Shown one piece after another: positions 1-6,074 of a stretch of DNA of 11,255 nt. Positions within the stretch are counted from its first letter, which is position 1; the number at the start of each line of letters is the position of its first letter. The DNA comes from Bacteroidales bacterium UBA4243 (lineage in GTDB: Bacteria; Bacteroidota; Bacteroidia; Bacteroidales; F082). The stretch is taken from positions 7,569 to 18,823 of the forward strand of contig DGXB01000107.1 of the NCBI GenBank assembly GCA_002396205.1, read 5' to 3'. Made by a program: the position numbers and the translations under genes. Under the pieces are notes generated by a model. That model made no database searches and was not told the origin of the DNA. It was given only the letters and a program-made list of their open reading frames with translations.

Positions 1-29
1 GGTCGCGAGTTCGAGTCTCGTCCGGACCG
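1..29 (+). tRNA. 3' end of a tRNA, probably tRNA-Asp (truncated by window start)
   Basis: Only the 3' part is present. A five-base-pair T stem (GCGAG at 5-9, CTCGT at 17-21, one G-T pair) encloses a canonical TTCGAGT loop at 10-16. The 3' acceptor strand CCGGACC follows at 22-28, with discriminator G at 29. The next bases are CTC, so CCA is not encoded and must be added after transcription, which is common in Bacteroidetes. The acceptor implies a 5' end GGTCCGG. With discriminator G this fits bacterial tRNA-Asp, but the anticodon lies outside the window, so the identity is inferred. Confidence 0.8.
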
Positions 30-36
30 CTCACAG

Positions 37-63
37 AGCAACCCCAAAAAGGTTGCTTTTTTT
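37..63 (+). terminator. Rho-independent terminator after the tRNA
   Basis: AGCAACC (37-43) pairs perfectly with GGTTGCT (51-57) around a 7-base loop, and a run of T continues to 63. It sits just past the tRNA and before prfC, so it should end the tRNA transcript and separate it from prfC. Confidence 0.85.
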
Positions 64-89
64 ATATCCATTTCCGAAAGTAATTGACT

Positions 90-1664
90 ATGTCATTCAT
101 CGATGAAATCAACCGTAGGCGTACCTTCGCCATCGTCAGCCACCCCGACGCGGGTAAGACCACTTTGACCGAGAAACTGCTGCTTTACGGCGGCGCCATC
201 CAAGTGGCCGGTGCCGTAAAGTCGAACAAGATCAAGAAAACCGCCACGTCCGACTGGATGGAAATCGAACGTCAACGTGGCATCTCGGTGGCCACCTCAG
301 TGATGGGTTTTGATTATAAGAATATCAAAATCAACATTTTGGATACGCCTGGCCACAAGGACTTTGCCGAAGACACTTTCCGCACCTTGACGGCAGTGGA
401 TAGCGTCATCGTCGTCATCGATGCGGCCAAGGGCGTTGAATCGCAGACGGAGAAATTGGTAGAAGTGTGCCGTATGCGCAACACACCTATTATTGTTTTC
501 ATCAACAAGATGGACCGTCCGGGCATGGATCCGTTTGAGCTTTTGGACGAAATCGAGCAAAAACTCAACCTGAAGCTCACGCCGTTGAGCTGGCCCATCA
601 ACAGCGGACCGAAGTTCAAAGGCGTTTACAGCATCTACGACAAGAGCCTCTACCTGTTCAATTCCGACAAACAGCATATCACCGAAGGCATCGCTTTCGA
701 CGACCTCAACAATCCCGACCTTGACAAGATGATTGGCGAGGATGCCGAAACGCTGCGCAACGAGACGGAACTGGTGCAAGGCGTTTACGACAGCTTTTCG
801 CGCGAGGCTTATTTAAAAGGTGACATTTGCCCCGTGTTTTTCGGCTCGGCCTTGAACAATTTCGGCGTGAAGGAACTGTTGGACTGCTTCATCGAGATTG
901 CGCCTACACCCATCGGTCGCGACACGGTGGAACGCCGCATCGAGCCGACGGAGGAGAAGTTTACGGGCTTTGTCTTCAAGATCCACGCCAATATGGACCC
1001 CAACCACCGCGACCGCATCGCCTTTGTGCGCGTGGTGTCGGGCCGCTTTGAGCGCAACAAGAACTACTTCCACGTGCGCCAACGTCGCGAACTGAAGTTT
1101 TCCAATCCAACTGCTTTCATGGCGCAGAAGAAATCCGTGCTCGACGAAGCCTATCCTGGCGACATCGTGGGTCTTTACGATGCGGGCAATTTCAAGATTG
1201 GCGACACGCTGACCGAGGGAGAGATCCTTAATTATAAAGGTATTCCGAGCTTCTCGCCCGAGCAGTTCCGCTATGTGGAGAACGCCGACCCGATGAAGTC
1301 GAAACAGTTGGCTAAAGGTTTGGAGCAACTGACGGACGAGGGTGTGGCCCAGCTTTTCACGGGCAAGATGACCGGAAGGAAAATCATCGGCACGGTGGGC
1401 GAGCTTCAGTTTGAGGTCATCCAATACCGTCTGCTGCATGAGTACAACGCCTCGTGCCGCTACCAGCCCATTTCACTTTACAAGACCGCTTGGATTACCA
1501 GCGAAAACCAAGAGCAACTGGCTGATTTCAAGATGCGTAAGGGGCTGAATCTTGCCGAGGACAAGGACGGTCGCGACGTTTTCTTGGCCGAGTCGCCCTA
1601 CGCCTTGCAGATGGCCATGGAGAAATACCCCGACATCGAGTTCCATTTCACTTCGGAGTTTTGA
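90..1664 (+). CDS. prfC: Peptide chain release factor 3 (RF3)
   Basis: Class II release factor GTPase of the translation-factor family. RF3 uses GTP to drive RF1 and RF2 off the ribosome after peptide release and acts in the cytosol. The 524-residue product is close to the E. coli length (529) and collinear with it. GTPase motifs visible: P-loop HPDAGKTT at 18-25, RGIS at 63-66, DTPG at 85-88 and NKMD at 139-142. RF3-specific stretches follow, including KFTGFVFKI-ANMDP-HRDR and EEAYPGDI-like segments in domain II, and a C-terminal region ending in a YPDIEFH motif. I chose ATG at 90 because MSFIDEINRRRTF matches the family N terminus; an in-frame TTG two codons upstream has no support. No clear promoter is seen between the tRNA terminator and the start. 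It appears to be a single gene. Confidence 0.97.
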   Translation: MSFIDEINRRRTFAIVSHPDAGKTTLTEKLLLYGGAIQVAGAVKSNKIKKTATSDWMEIERQRGISVATSVMGFDYKNIKINILDTPGHKDFAEDTFRTLTAVDSVIVVIDAAKGVESQTEKLVEVCRMRNTPIIVFINKMDRPGMDPFELLDEIEQKLNLKLTPLSWPINSGPKFKGVYSIYDKSLYLFNSDKQHITEGIAFDDLNNPDLDKMIGEDAETLRNETELVQGVYDSFSREAYLKGDICPVFFGSALNNFGVKELLDCFIEIAPTPIGRDTVERRIEPTEEKFTGFVFKIHANMDPNHRDRIAFVRVVSGRFERNKNYFHVRQRRELKFSNPTAFMAQKKSVLDEAYPGDIVGLYDAGNFKIGDTLTEGEILNYKGIPSFSPEQFRYVENADPMKSKQLAKGLEQLTDEGVAQLFTGKMTGRKIIGTVGELQFEVIQYRLLHEYNASCRYQPISLYKTAWITSENQEQLADFKMRKGLNLAEDKDGRDVFLAESPYALQMAMEKYPDIEFHFTSEF

Positions 1665-1689
1665 TTTTTCACGCGAAAATTGTTTTTTT
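1665..1689 (+). terminator. Weak putative terminator after prfC
   Basis: Directly after the prfC stop, TTTTC (1666-1670) can pair with GAAAA (1675-1679) around ACGC, followed by TTG and seven T residues. The stem is short and AT-rich, so termination is plausible but weakly supported. Confidence 0.35.
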
Positions 1690-1862
1690 CCACGCAGAAC
1701 TCGCAGAACTATGGGATTTTGTTGACGCTTTGCGTTTCCCAAGATCCTACGTGTTCAGCGTAAGATGATTGTTTGCGAGGTTTGAAGTAATCCGGAAACA
1801 TGGAATTAGATTAATGACAAATTCGTGGCATATTAATGATAATTCGTGTTGGAAAAAATGAA
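1690..1862. repeat. Intergenic stretch with short degenerate direct repeats
   Basis: No gene is visible between prfC and the mscL promoter. The stretch holds a perfect 9-bp tandem duplication, CGCAGAACT at 1693-1701 and 1702-1710. It also holds a 17-18-bp imperfect direct repeat, ATTAATGACAAATTCGTG at 1810-1827 and ATTAATGATAATTCGTG at 1832-1848, differing by one substitution and one base of length. Function is unknown; it may be decayed intergenic repeat sequence. Confidence 0.6.
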
Positions 1863-1870
1863 CTTTTTTC

Positions 1871-1900
1871 TTGCTCCAAACCAAATTCTTCCTACCTTTG
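1871..1900 (+). promoter_or_regulatory. mscL promoter (Bacteroidetes type)
   Basis: TTG at 1871-1873 is followed, 19 bases later, by TACCTTTG at 1893-1900. This matches the TTG-N19-TAnnTTTG consensus of the Bacteroides primary sigma factor exactly. Transcription would start a few bases after 1900 and leave an A-rich leader of roughly 45 bases before the mscL ATG. Confidence 0.85.
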
Positions 1901-1951
1901 CAACAACAATCAGTTAAACAATTCAACAACCAACAATTAAACATTATCGTT

Positions 1952-2380
1952 ATGGGTAAATTTATGCAAGAATTCAAGGAGTTTGCCATGAAGGGCAACG
2001 TCATGGACATGGCTGTCGGTGTGGTCATTGGCGGCGCGTTCGGAAAAATCGTCAGCTCGTTAGTGTCTGACATTATCATGCCGCTCATCGGCGCCATCAC
2101 TGGTGGCCTCAACTTCACCGACTGGAAGTGGGAAATCATGGCCGAGCAGCTTAATGAAGCTGGCGAAGTCGTCAAACCGGCCCTTTGTCTGACTTGGGGC
2201 AACTTCCTGCAAGTCGTGTTCGACTTCATCATCATCGCCTTCTCGATCTTCTTGGTCATCAAGGGCATCAACAAGCTGAAGAGACAACCCGAGCCGGAGC
2301 CTGAGGCACCTGCCGCTCCCGCCGGCCCGACGCAAGAGGAGCTCCTCGCCGAAATCCGTGATTTGCTGAAGAACAAGTGA
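1952..2380 (+). CDS. mscL: Large-conductance mechanosensitive channel MscL
   Basis: Homopentameric inner-membrane channel that opens under membrane tension and releases solutes during hypo-osmotic shock. The 142-residue product has the family layout: amphipathic N-terminal helix (MGKFMQEFKEFAMKGNV); pore-lining TM1 at about 18-47 with the glycine/alanine-rich AVGVVIGGAFGKIV segment; a periplasmic loop at about 50-83; TM2 at about 85-107 (LQVVFDFIIIAFSIFLVI); a Pro/Glu/Ala-rich linker at 112-126; and the C-terminal cytoplasmic bundle helix EELLAEIRDLLK. ATG at 1952 is the start because the upstream in-frame TTG at 1871 lies in the promoter's -33 element. It is monocistronic, with its own promoter and a terminator about 30 bases past the stop. 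Confidence 0.97.
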   Translation: MGKFMQEFKEFAMKGNVMDMAVGVVIGGAFGKIVSSLVSDIIMPLIGAITGGLNFTDWKWEIMAEQLNEAGEVVKPALCLTWGNFLQVVFDFIIIAFSIFLVIKGINKLKRQPEPEPEAPAAPAGPTQEELLAEIRDLLKNK

Positions 2381-2407
2381 TTTTTCGACTTTCGCTGTTA
2401 GCTTTGA

Positions 2408-2437
2408 GGGCGCATCTGTTTTGAAGGTGCGCCCTTT
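2408..2437 (+). terminator. mscL terminator hairpin
   Basis: GGGCGCATCT (2408-2417) pairs with AGGTGCGCCC (2425-2434), ten pairs including one G-T, around the 7-base loop GTTTTGA. Only a short T run follows (2435-2437), but the GC-rich stem 27 bases past the mscL stop supports a terminator. Confidence 0.75.
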
Positions 2438-2441
2438 GTGT

Positions 2442-2486
2442 ATAATCCGCGCAAACGACAATTTTTTGTCGCTTTGCGCGGATTAT
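2442..2486. repeat. Long hairpin 1 (14 + 6 bp stem, TTTT loop)
   Basis: ATAATCCGCGCAAA (2442-2455) is the exact reverse complement of TTTGCGCGGATTAT (2473-2486). After a single bulged base (C2472) the pairing continues with CGACAA (2456-2461) and TTGTCG (2466-2471), leaving a four-base TTTT loop. The element starts seven bases after the mscL terminator stem and is followed by a T-rich tail, GATTTTATTTTT. It could be a second terminator, a small palindromic repeat or a structured RNA. Confidence 0.8.
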
Positions 2487-2492
2487 GATTTT

Positions 2493-2538
2493 ATTTTTGG
2501 CTATGAAGGCATAAAAACATGCTCTCATAGCCAAAAAT
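2493..2538. repeat. Long hairpin 2 (14 + 5 bp stem)
   Basis: ATTTTTGGCTATGA (2493-2506) is the exact reverse complement of TCATAGCCAAAAAT (2525-2538). After one A-C mismatch the stem continues with GGCAT (2508-2512) against ATGCT (2519-2523, one G-T pair), closing on the loop AAAAAC. The right arm could alternatively pair seven bases (CCAAAAA, 2531-2537) with TTTTTGG at 2546-2552. It lies six bases after hairpin 1. Its function is unknown. Confidence 0.8.
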
Positions 2539-2581
2539 CTGCCATTTTTTGGAAATTATATGGGCTTTCGGCAAAAAACAC

Positions 2582-2589
2582 TACATTTG
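2582..2589 (+). promoter_or_regulatory. -7 element of the T9SS cargo gene promoter
   Basis: TACATTTG matches the Bacteroidetes -7 consensus TAnnTTTG and lies 21 bases before the ATG at 2611. No exact TTG is present at the -33 spacing; the position holds ATG (2560-2562). If this is the promoter, the twin hairpins lie upstream of the transcript. Confidence 0.6.
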
Positions 2590-2610
2590 CACTTTCAATG
2601 ACATGGGTCT

Positions 2611-4869
2611 ATGAAGCGTAAACTGCTGCTTATATTAGGTTTCCTGCTGTGCTTCGCCTTTAACGCGAAAGCCACGCACCAACGCGCCGCCGAAATCACC
2701 TATACTTGGCTCGGCGGTAACGCATACGAGTTTACGCTCACCACTTACAACGTGCCCAATGCTGCCTGGGAACAGCGCGATTCGTTGTTCGTCAGTTGGG
2801 GCGATGGCAACGAGAACTACATTCCCCGTGTCGATTGGCATAATCAGGGCAACGATTGTGTGGTGAATCACTATAAGGCTGTCCATAATTATTCAACCTC
2901 AGGGACTTACACCATCAGCATGGAGGATGCCAACCGCAATTTCGGTGTCGTCAACGTGCCCAATTCGGTGATGGTACCCATGCACATCGAGACGGAACTG
3001 GTCATCAACCCGTTCCTCGGCTACAACAACTCGCCGCAGTTGCTCAATGCGCCGCTCGATAGGGGCTGTGTCGGCAAACTCTATCTCCACAATCCATCGG
3101 CCTACGACCCTGATGGCGACAGTTTGAGCTACCGACTGGTTACCTGCAAGGGCCAAGATGGCTTGGATATTGCTGGCTATACTTTTCCGCAAGCATCGCA
3201 AACGTTTGATATTGATGCGATTACGGGTGAGTTGCGTTGGGATGCCCCAGTCCGCCAGGGCGAATACAATGTGGCCATCATGGTGGAGGAATGGCGCCAT
3301 GGCGTGAAAATCGGCTCCGTTGTTCGCGACATGCAAATCTTGATCTCAGTTTGCGACAACGACTTGCCGCAAATCCAATGCGACGATGAATATTGCATCG
3401 TGGCCGGCGAGCAGCTCGGCTTTGTCATTTCTGCCTCTGATCCTGACGGCGACAACGTCACCTTGACCGCCTCTGGTGCGCCTTTCGAGGTGGCTACGAG
3501 TCCGGCAATCCTTAACCCGGAGACGGCTTTTGGATTGCAGCCACAGATGGAGTTTCTTTGGAATACCACCTTCGCCCATGTCCGCAACACACCTTATCAA
3601 GTTGTGATTCACGCGAAAGACGATGACATGCCCGTCAGTCTGACCAATATCAAAACATTGAGCATTAAGGTGATGGCTCCTAAAGTTGATCGGTTTGTGG
3701 CCGAGGTTCATGGGCATGATATCTCTTTGTCGTGGTCGGTGTATCCGTGTGCCACCGCGACCTCGCTTTTGATTTACCGTAAAGCGGGCTGCGATGGTTA
3801 CGAACCCGATGTGTGCGAAACGGGCATTCGCAGTGGTTATCAATTGATTGCGACATTGAACGATGTGTCAAACACTTCGTATGTCGACCACGATCTCCCG
3901 CAAGGCGTGGCATACGAATATCGCATTGTGGCACAATTCCCCGACGGAGCGATGAGTATCGTCAGCGAGGCGGCTTGCATCGAGCTGAAAAACGACGGCC
4001 CGCTGATGACCCACGTCAGCAACGACAGCATCGACCTCCCTTCAGGCCAAGTCAGGGCATGTTGGACACAGCCGAAAGAAATTGATGAACAATATGTTGC
4101 GCCCTTCAGCTATGCTTTGACCCGTGTCAGCGATGGAGCAACGGCTGTGGTTTACGAAGGTACCGACACGAGTTTCTTGGATGCGGGTGTCAATTTGGGC
4201 GAGGTCGGCACATTAATATATAAGGTGGAGATGCGCGACGCCAACCAACAACTGATGGGGACGAGCGCCACGGCTGCGGCTGTCATGCTTACGGCCACTT
4301 CGACTTATGACGAAGCCAATCTTTCTTGGACCGAAGCAGTGCCCTGGCTTGTCGACAGCACACAGGCTTTCAAGGAGATAGGAGATCGTTTTGTTAGGAT
4401 TGCCACCGTGAACTCATTCAGTTTCACCGATACCGACGTTGAAAGCGATGAGACTTACCGCTATTACGTCCGCACTTTCGGCCACTATACGATGGAGGGC
4501 ATCATGCGGCCTTTGGTGAACTATTCCGCCATCAAGACGGTGCGCATCGGGCATGAGGAGCCGATGGAAGAGTTTTCTTACACCTTGCCCAACGTGATCA
4601 CGCCCAACGGCGACGGCTTCAACGACGTTTTTGAACCTAAGGTGACAGGACTTGATCGGATTGTAGGAGCCAAAACCGTGATTTTCAACCGTTGGGGCAA
4701 TATCCTTCACGACACTGACGACCCGCTCATCCATTGGGACGGTAAGAGCAAAATGACGAAATTGGACTGCCCACCGGGCACCTATTTCTATATTATCGAC
4801 ATCACCTACATCGGCGAGGCAGGGGAGGAGCAATTGCATTTGCAAGGGTCCATCACCATCGTCCGATAA
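2611..4869 (+). CDS. Secreted multidomain protein with T9SS type B (gliding-motility-associated) C-terminal domain
   Basis: The 752-residue product starts with a Sec signal peptide (MKRKLLLILGFLLCFAFNAKA, likely cleaved after A21; no good lipobox). A beta-rich N-terminal region at about 22-145 follows. Two cadherin- or PKD-like segments carry YDPDGDSLSY-type and SDPDGDNVTL motifs, roughly 160-355. Then come fibronectin type III-like modules, the first at about 357-459 and two less clear ones up to about 648. Residues about 657-752 form the type B sorting domain of the type IX secretion system: LPNVITPNGDGFNDVF, IFNRWGNI, the WDGK motif, PPGTYFYII and a final G-S-I-T-I-V-R strand. The protein should cross the outer membrane through T9SS and be displayed or released. 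The modules suggest adhesion or structure; no catalytic domain is recognised. It has its own promoter and is flanked by unrelated genes. Confidence 0.9.
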   Translation: MKRKLLLILGFLLCFAFNAKATHQRAAEITYTWLGGNAYEFTLTTYNVPNAAWEQRDSLFVSWGDGNENYIPRVDWHNQGNDCVVNHYKAVHNYSTSGTYTISMEDANRNFGVVNVPNSVMVPMHIETELVINPFLGYNNSPQLLNAPLDRGCVGKLYLHNPSAYDPDGDSLSYRLVTCKGQDGLDIAGYTFPQASQTFDIDAITGELRWDAPVRQGEYNVAIMVEEWRHGVKIGSVVRDMQILISVCDNDLPQIQCDDEYCIVAGEQLGFVISASDPDGDNVTLTASGAPFEVATSPAILNPETAFGLQPQMEFLWNTTFAHVRNTPYQVVIHAKDDDMPVSLTNIKTLSIKVMAPKVDRFVAEVHGHDISLSWSVYPCATATSLLIYRKAGCDGYEPDVCETGIRSGYQLIATLNDVSNTSYVDHDLPQGVAYEYRIVAQFPDGAMSIVSEAACIELKNDGPLMTHVSNDSIDLPSGQVRACWTQPKEIDEQYVAPFSYALTRVSDGATAVVYEGTDTSFLDAGVNLGEVGTLIYKVEMRDANQQLMGTSATAAAVMLTATSTYDEANLSWTEAVPWLVDSTQAFKEIGDRFVRIATVNSFSFTDTDVESDETYRYYVRTFGHYTMEGIMRPLVNYSAIKTVRIGHEEPMEEFSYTLPNVITPNGDGFNDVFEPKVTGLDRIVGAKTVIFNRWGNILHDTDDPLIHWDGKSKMTKLDCPPGTYFYIIDITYIGEAGEEQLHLQGSITIVR

Positions 4870-4874
4870 AAACA

Positions 4875-4902
4875 GTAGAGACGCAAAATTCTGCGTCTCT
4901 AC
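4875..4902 (-). terminator. Perfect inverted repeat, likely gapA terminator
   Basis: GTAGAGACGCA (4875-4885) pairs perfectly with TGCGTCTCTAC (4892-4902) around AAATTC. Read on the minus strand, the hairpin is followed by TGTTTTTATC, a T-rich tail suited to terminating gapA, whose stop codon lies about 57 bases upstream on that strand. On the plus strand there is no T run, though the hairpin begins six bases after the cargo gene's stop and might also slow that transcript. The GTAGAGACGC-type palindrome recalls dispersed palindromic repeats seen in other bacteria, so repeat origin is possible. Confidence 0.7.
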
Positions 4903-4906
4903 CCAT

Positions 4907-4930
4907 AATTCGTTTAATTCGCGAAATTCG
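4907..4930. repeat. AATTCG short tandem repeat, 9-bp period
   Basis: AATTCG occurs at 4907-4912, 4916-4921 and 4925-4930, exactly nine bases apart with varying fillers. It lies between the gapA stop and the terminator-like palindrome, so it is part of the gapA 3' untranslated region. It resembles the AATTCGTG copies upstream of mscL. Confidence 0.6.
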
Positions 4931-4958
4931 CCGTTTCCAAAAACAGCAATTTGCCGAA

Positions 4959-5966
4959 TCAATACTTCATCATCTCGATGAGGTCGACCATGCGGTTGGA
5001 ATAGCCCCATTCGTTGTCGTACCACGACATGATCTTCACCATCTTGCCCATCACCATCGTGCTTTGGGCATCGAAGATGGAGCTGTGCGGGTTGTGGATA
5101 ACGTCGCAGCTCACGATCGGGTCCTCGGTGTATTCCAAAACACCTTTCATCGGGCCTTCGGCAGCTTCCTTCATGGCGGCGTTGATCTCTTCCTTGGTGG
5201 CTTCGGTCTTCAACATGCAGACGAGGTCGACCAATGAACCCGTAGGCGTGGGGACGCGGACGGCGATGCCGTCGAGCTTGCCGTTCAGTTCGGGGATGAC
5301 GATGCCCACGGCCTTGGCTGCGCCGGTGGTGGTCGGGATTTGCGACATGGCGGCGCTACGGGCGCGGCGCAGGTCGCTGTGCGGGCCGTCGAGGATCACT
5401 TGGTCGTTGGTGTAGCTGTGGATGGTGGTGATGTAGCCCTGCTCGATGCCGAAACGGTCGTTCAGCACCTTGGCCACGGGAGCCAAGCAGTTGGTGGTGC
5501 AGGAGGCGTTGCTCACGCACTCGATGTCGTCGGTCAGGTCGTTGTTGTTCACACCGACCACGATGGTGGCGTCGATGGCGTCCTTGGAGGGAGCCGAGAG
5601 GATGACCTTCTTGGCGCCGTTCTTCAGGTGGTCGCCATAGCCGCCCTTGCTGCTTTCCTTAGAGCGGAACACGCCGGTGGACTCAACCACCACGTCGGGG
5701 GTCTTGCCCCACTTGATGTTCAGCGGCGAGCGCTCGGCCGTGACGGGGACGCGCACACCGTTGACGATGAGTGCGGTTTCGTCGTATTCCACCGTGCCGG
5801 GGAACTTGCCCTGGGTGGAGTCGTATTTCAACAAGTGGGCCAGCACCTTGGTGCTCGTCAGGTCGTTGACGCCCACGATTTCTAAGTTCGGACGTTCGCA
5901 AATGATGCGGAACACGTTGCGGCCAATGCGGCCGAAACCATTGATACCTACTTTAATCTTTTCCAT
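4959..5966 (-). CDS. gapA: Glyceraldehyde-3-phosphate dehydrogenase, type I
   Basis: Cytosolic glycolytic enzyme that oxidises glyceraldehyde 3-phosphate to 1,3-bisphosphoglycerate with NAD and phosphate. The 335-residue product is a normal family length. The N-terminal Rossmann motif GINGFGRIGR is at 8-17. Asp35 after VGVN favours NAD over NADP. The catalytic SNASCTTNC motif places the nucleophile at Cys156, with the partner His183 in TIHSYTND. The phosphate-binding region has RRARSAA (200-206) and TTTGAAKAV (212-220). The C-terminal SWYDNEWGYSNRMVD motif (314-328) is intact. ATG at 5966 is the natural start because MEKIKVGINGFGRIGR matches the family N terminus. The gene is convergent with the T9SS cargo gene and divergent from the PPDK-like gene, with which it shares a 108-base promoter region. 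The symbol gapA is by family; a paralogue elsewhere cannot be excluded. Confidence 0.97.
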   Translation of the reverse strand: MEKIKVGINGFGRIGRNVFRIICERPNLEIVGVNDLTSTKVLAHLLKYDSTQGKFPGTVEYDETALIVNGVRVPVTAERSPLNIKWGKTPDVVVESTGVFRSKESSKGGYGDHLKNGAKKVILSAPSKDAIDATIVVGVNNNDLTDDIECVSNASCTTNCLAPVAKVLNDRFGIEQGYITTIHSYTNDQVILDGPHSDLRRARSAAMSQIPTTTGAAKAVGIVIPELNGKLDGIAVRVPTPTGSLVDLVCMLKTEATKEEINAAMKEAAEGPMKGVLEYTEDPIVSCDVIHNPHSSIFDAQSTMVMGKMVKIMSWYDNEWGYSNRMVDLIEMMKY

Positions 5967-6006
5967 TGTAGTCGTATTTAAGATGTTTTCGTTTTGAATT
6001 GAGGTG

Positions 6007-6014
6007 CAAAAATA
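6007..6014 (-). promoter_or_regulatory. gapA -7 promoter element
   Basis: On the minus strand this reads TATTTTTG, an exact TAnnTTTG match, 40 bases upstream of the gapA ATG. The -33 position (6034-6036, minus-strand ATG) is not an exact TTG. Confidence 0.65.
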
Positions 6015-6047
6015 CGATTTCTAAAGCAAACTTCATTGGTTTTTGCC

Positions 6048-6055
6048 TATTTTTG
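6048..6055 (+). promoter_or_regulatory. PPDK-like gene -7 promoter element
   Basis: TATTTTTG is an exact TAnnTTTG match, ending 19 bases before the ATG at 6075, so the leader would be only about a dozen bases. No TTG is present at the -33 spacing (6026-6028 is GCA). It argues against translation starting at the upstream in-frame TTG (6036). Confidence 0.6.
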
Positions 6056-6074
6056 CAAAATCTATTTTTCGAAT

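Noticed and set aside
813..1439. 208-codon minus-strand frame opposite prfC
   Set aside because: Shadow of prfC; no domain and no promoter.
2441..2446. TATAAT resembling an E. coli -10 box
   Set aside because: Bacteroidetes primary promoters use TAnnTTTG, and this hexamer overlaps the edge of a hairpin arm, so the match is probably chance.
2442..2538. Invertible promoter or phase-variable switch
   Set aside because: The inverted arms of each hairpin enclose only 4 to about 18 bases, too short to flip a promoter, the two hairpins have different arms, and no recombinase gene is nearby.
2421..2621. 66-codon frame across the two hairpins
   Set aside because: It starts inside the mscL terminator, runs through both palindromes and overlaps the next promoter; composition is not protein-like.
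5340..5885. 181-codon plus-strand frame opposite gapA
   Set aside because: Low-complexity Val/Gly/His/Ala-rich shadow of a highly conserved gene on the other strand.
6036..6074. TTG start giving 13 extra N-terminal residues on the PPDK-like protein
   Set aside because: The stretch covers the predicted -7 element and would precede the transcript start; ATG at 6075 is the better start.
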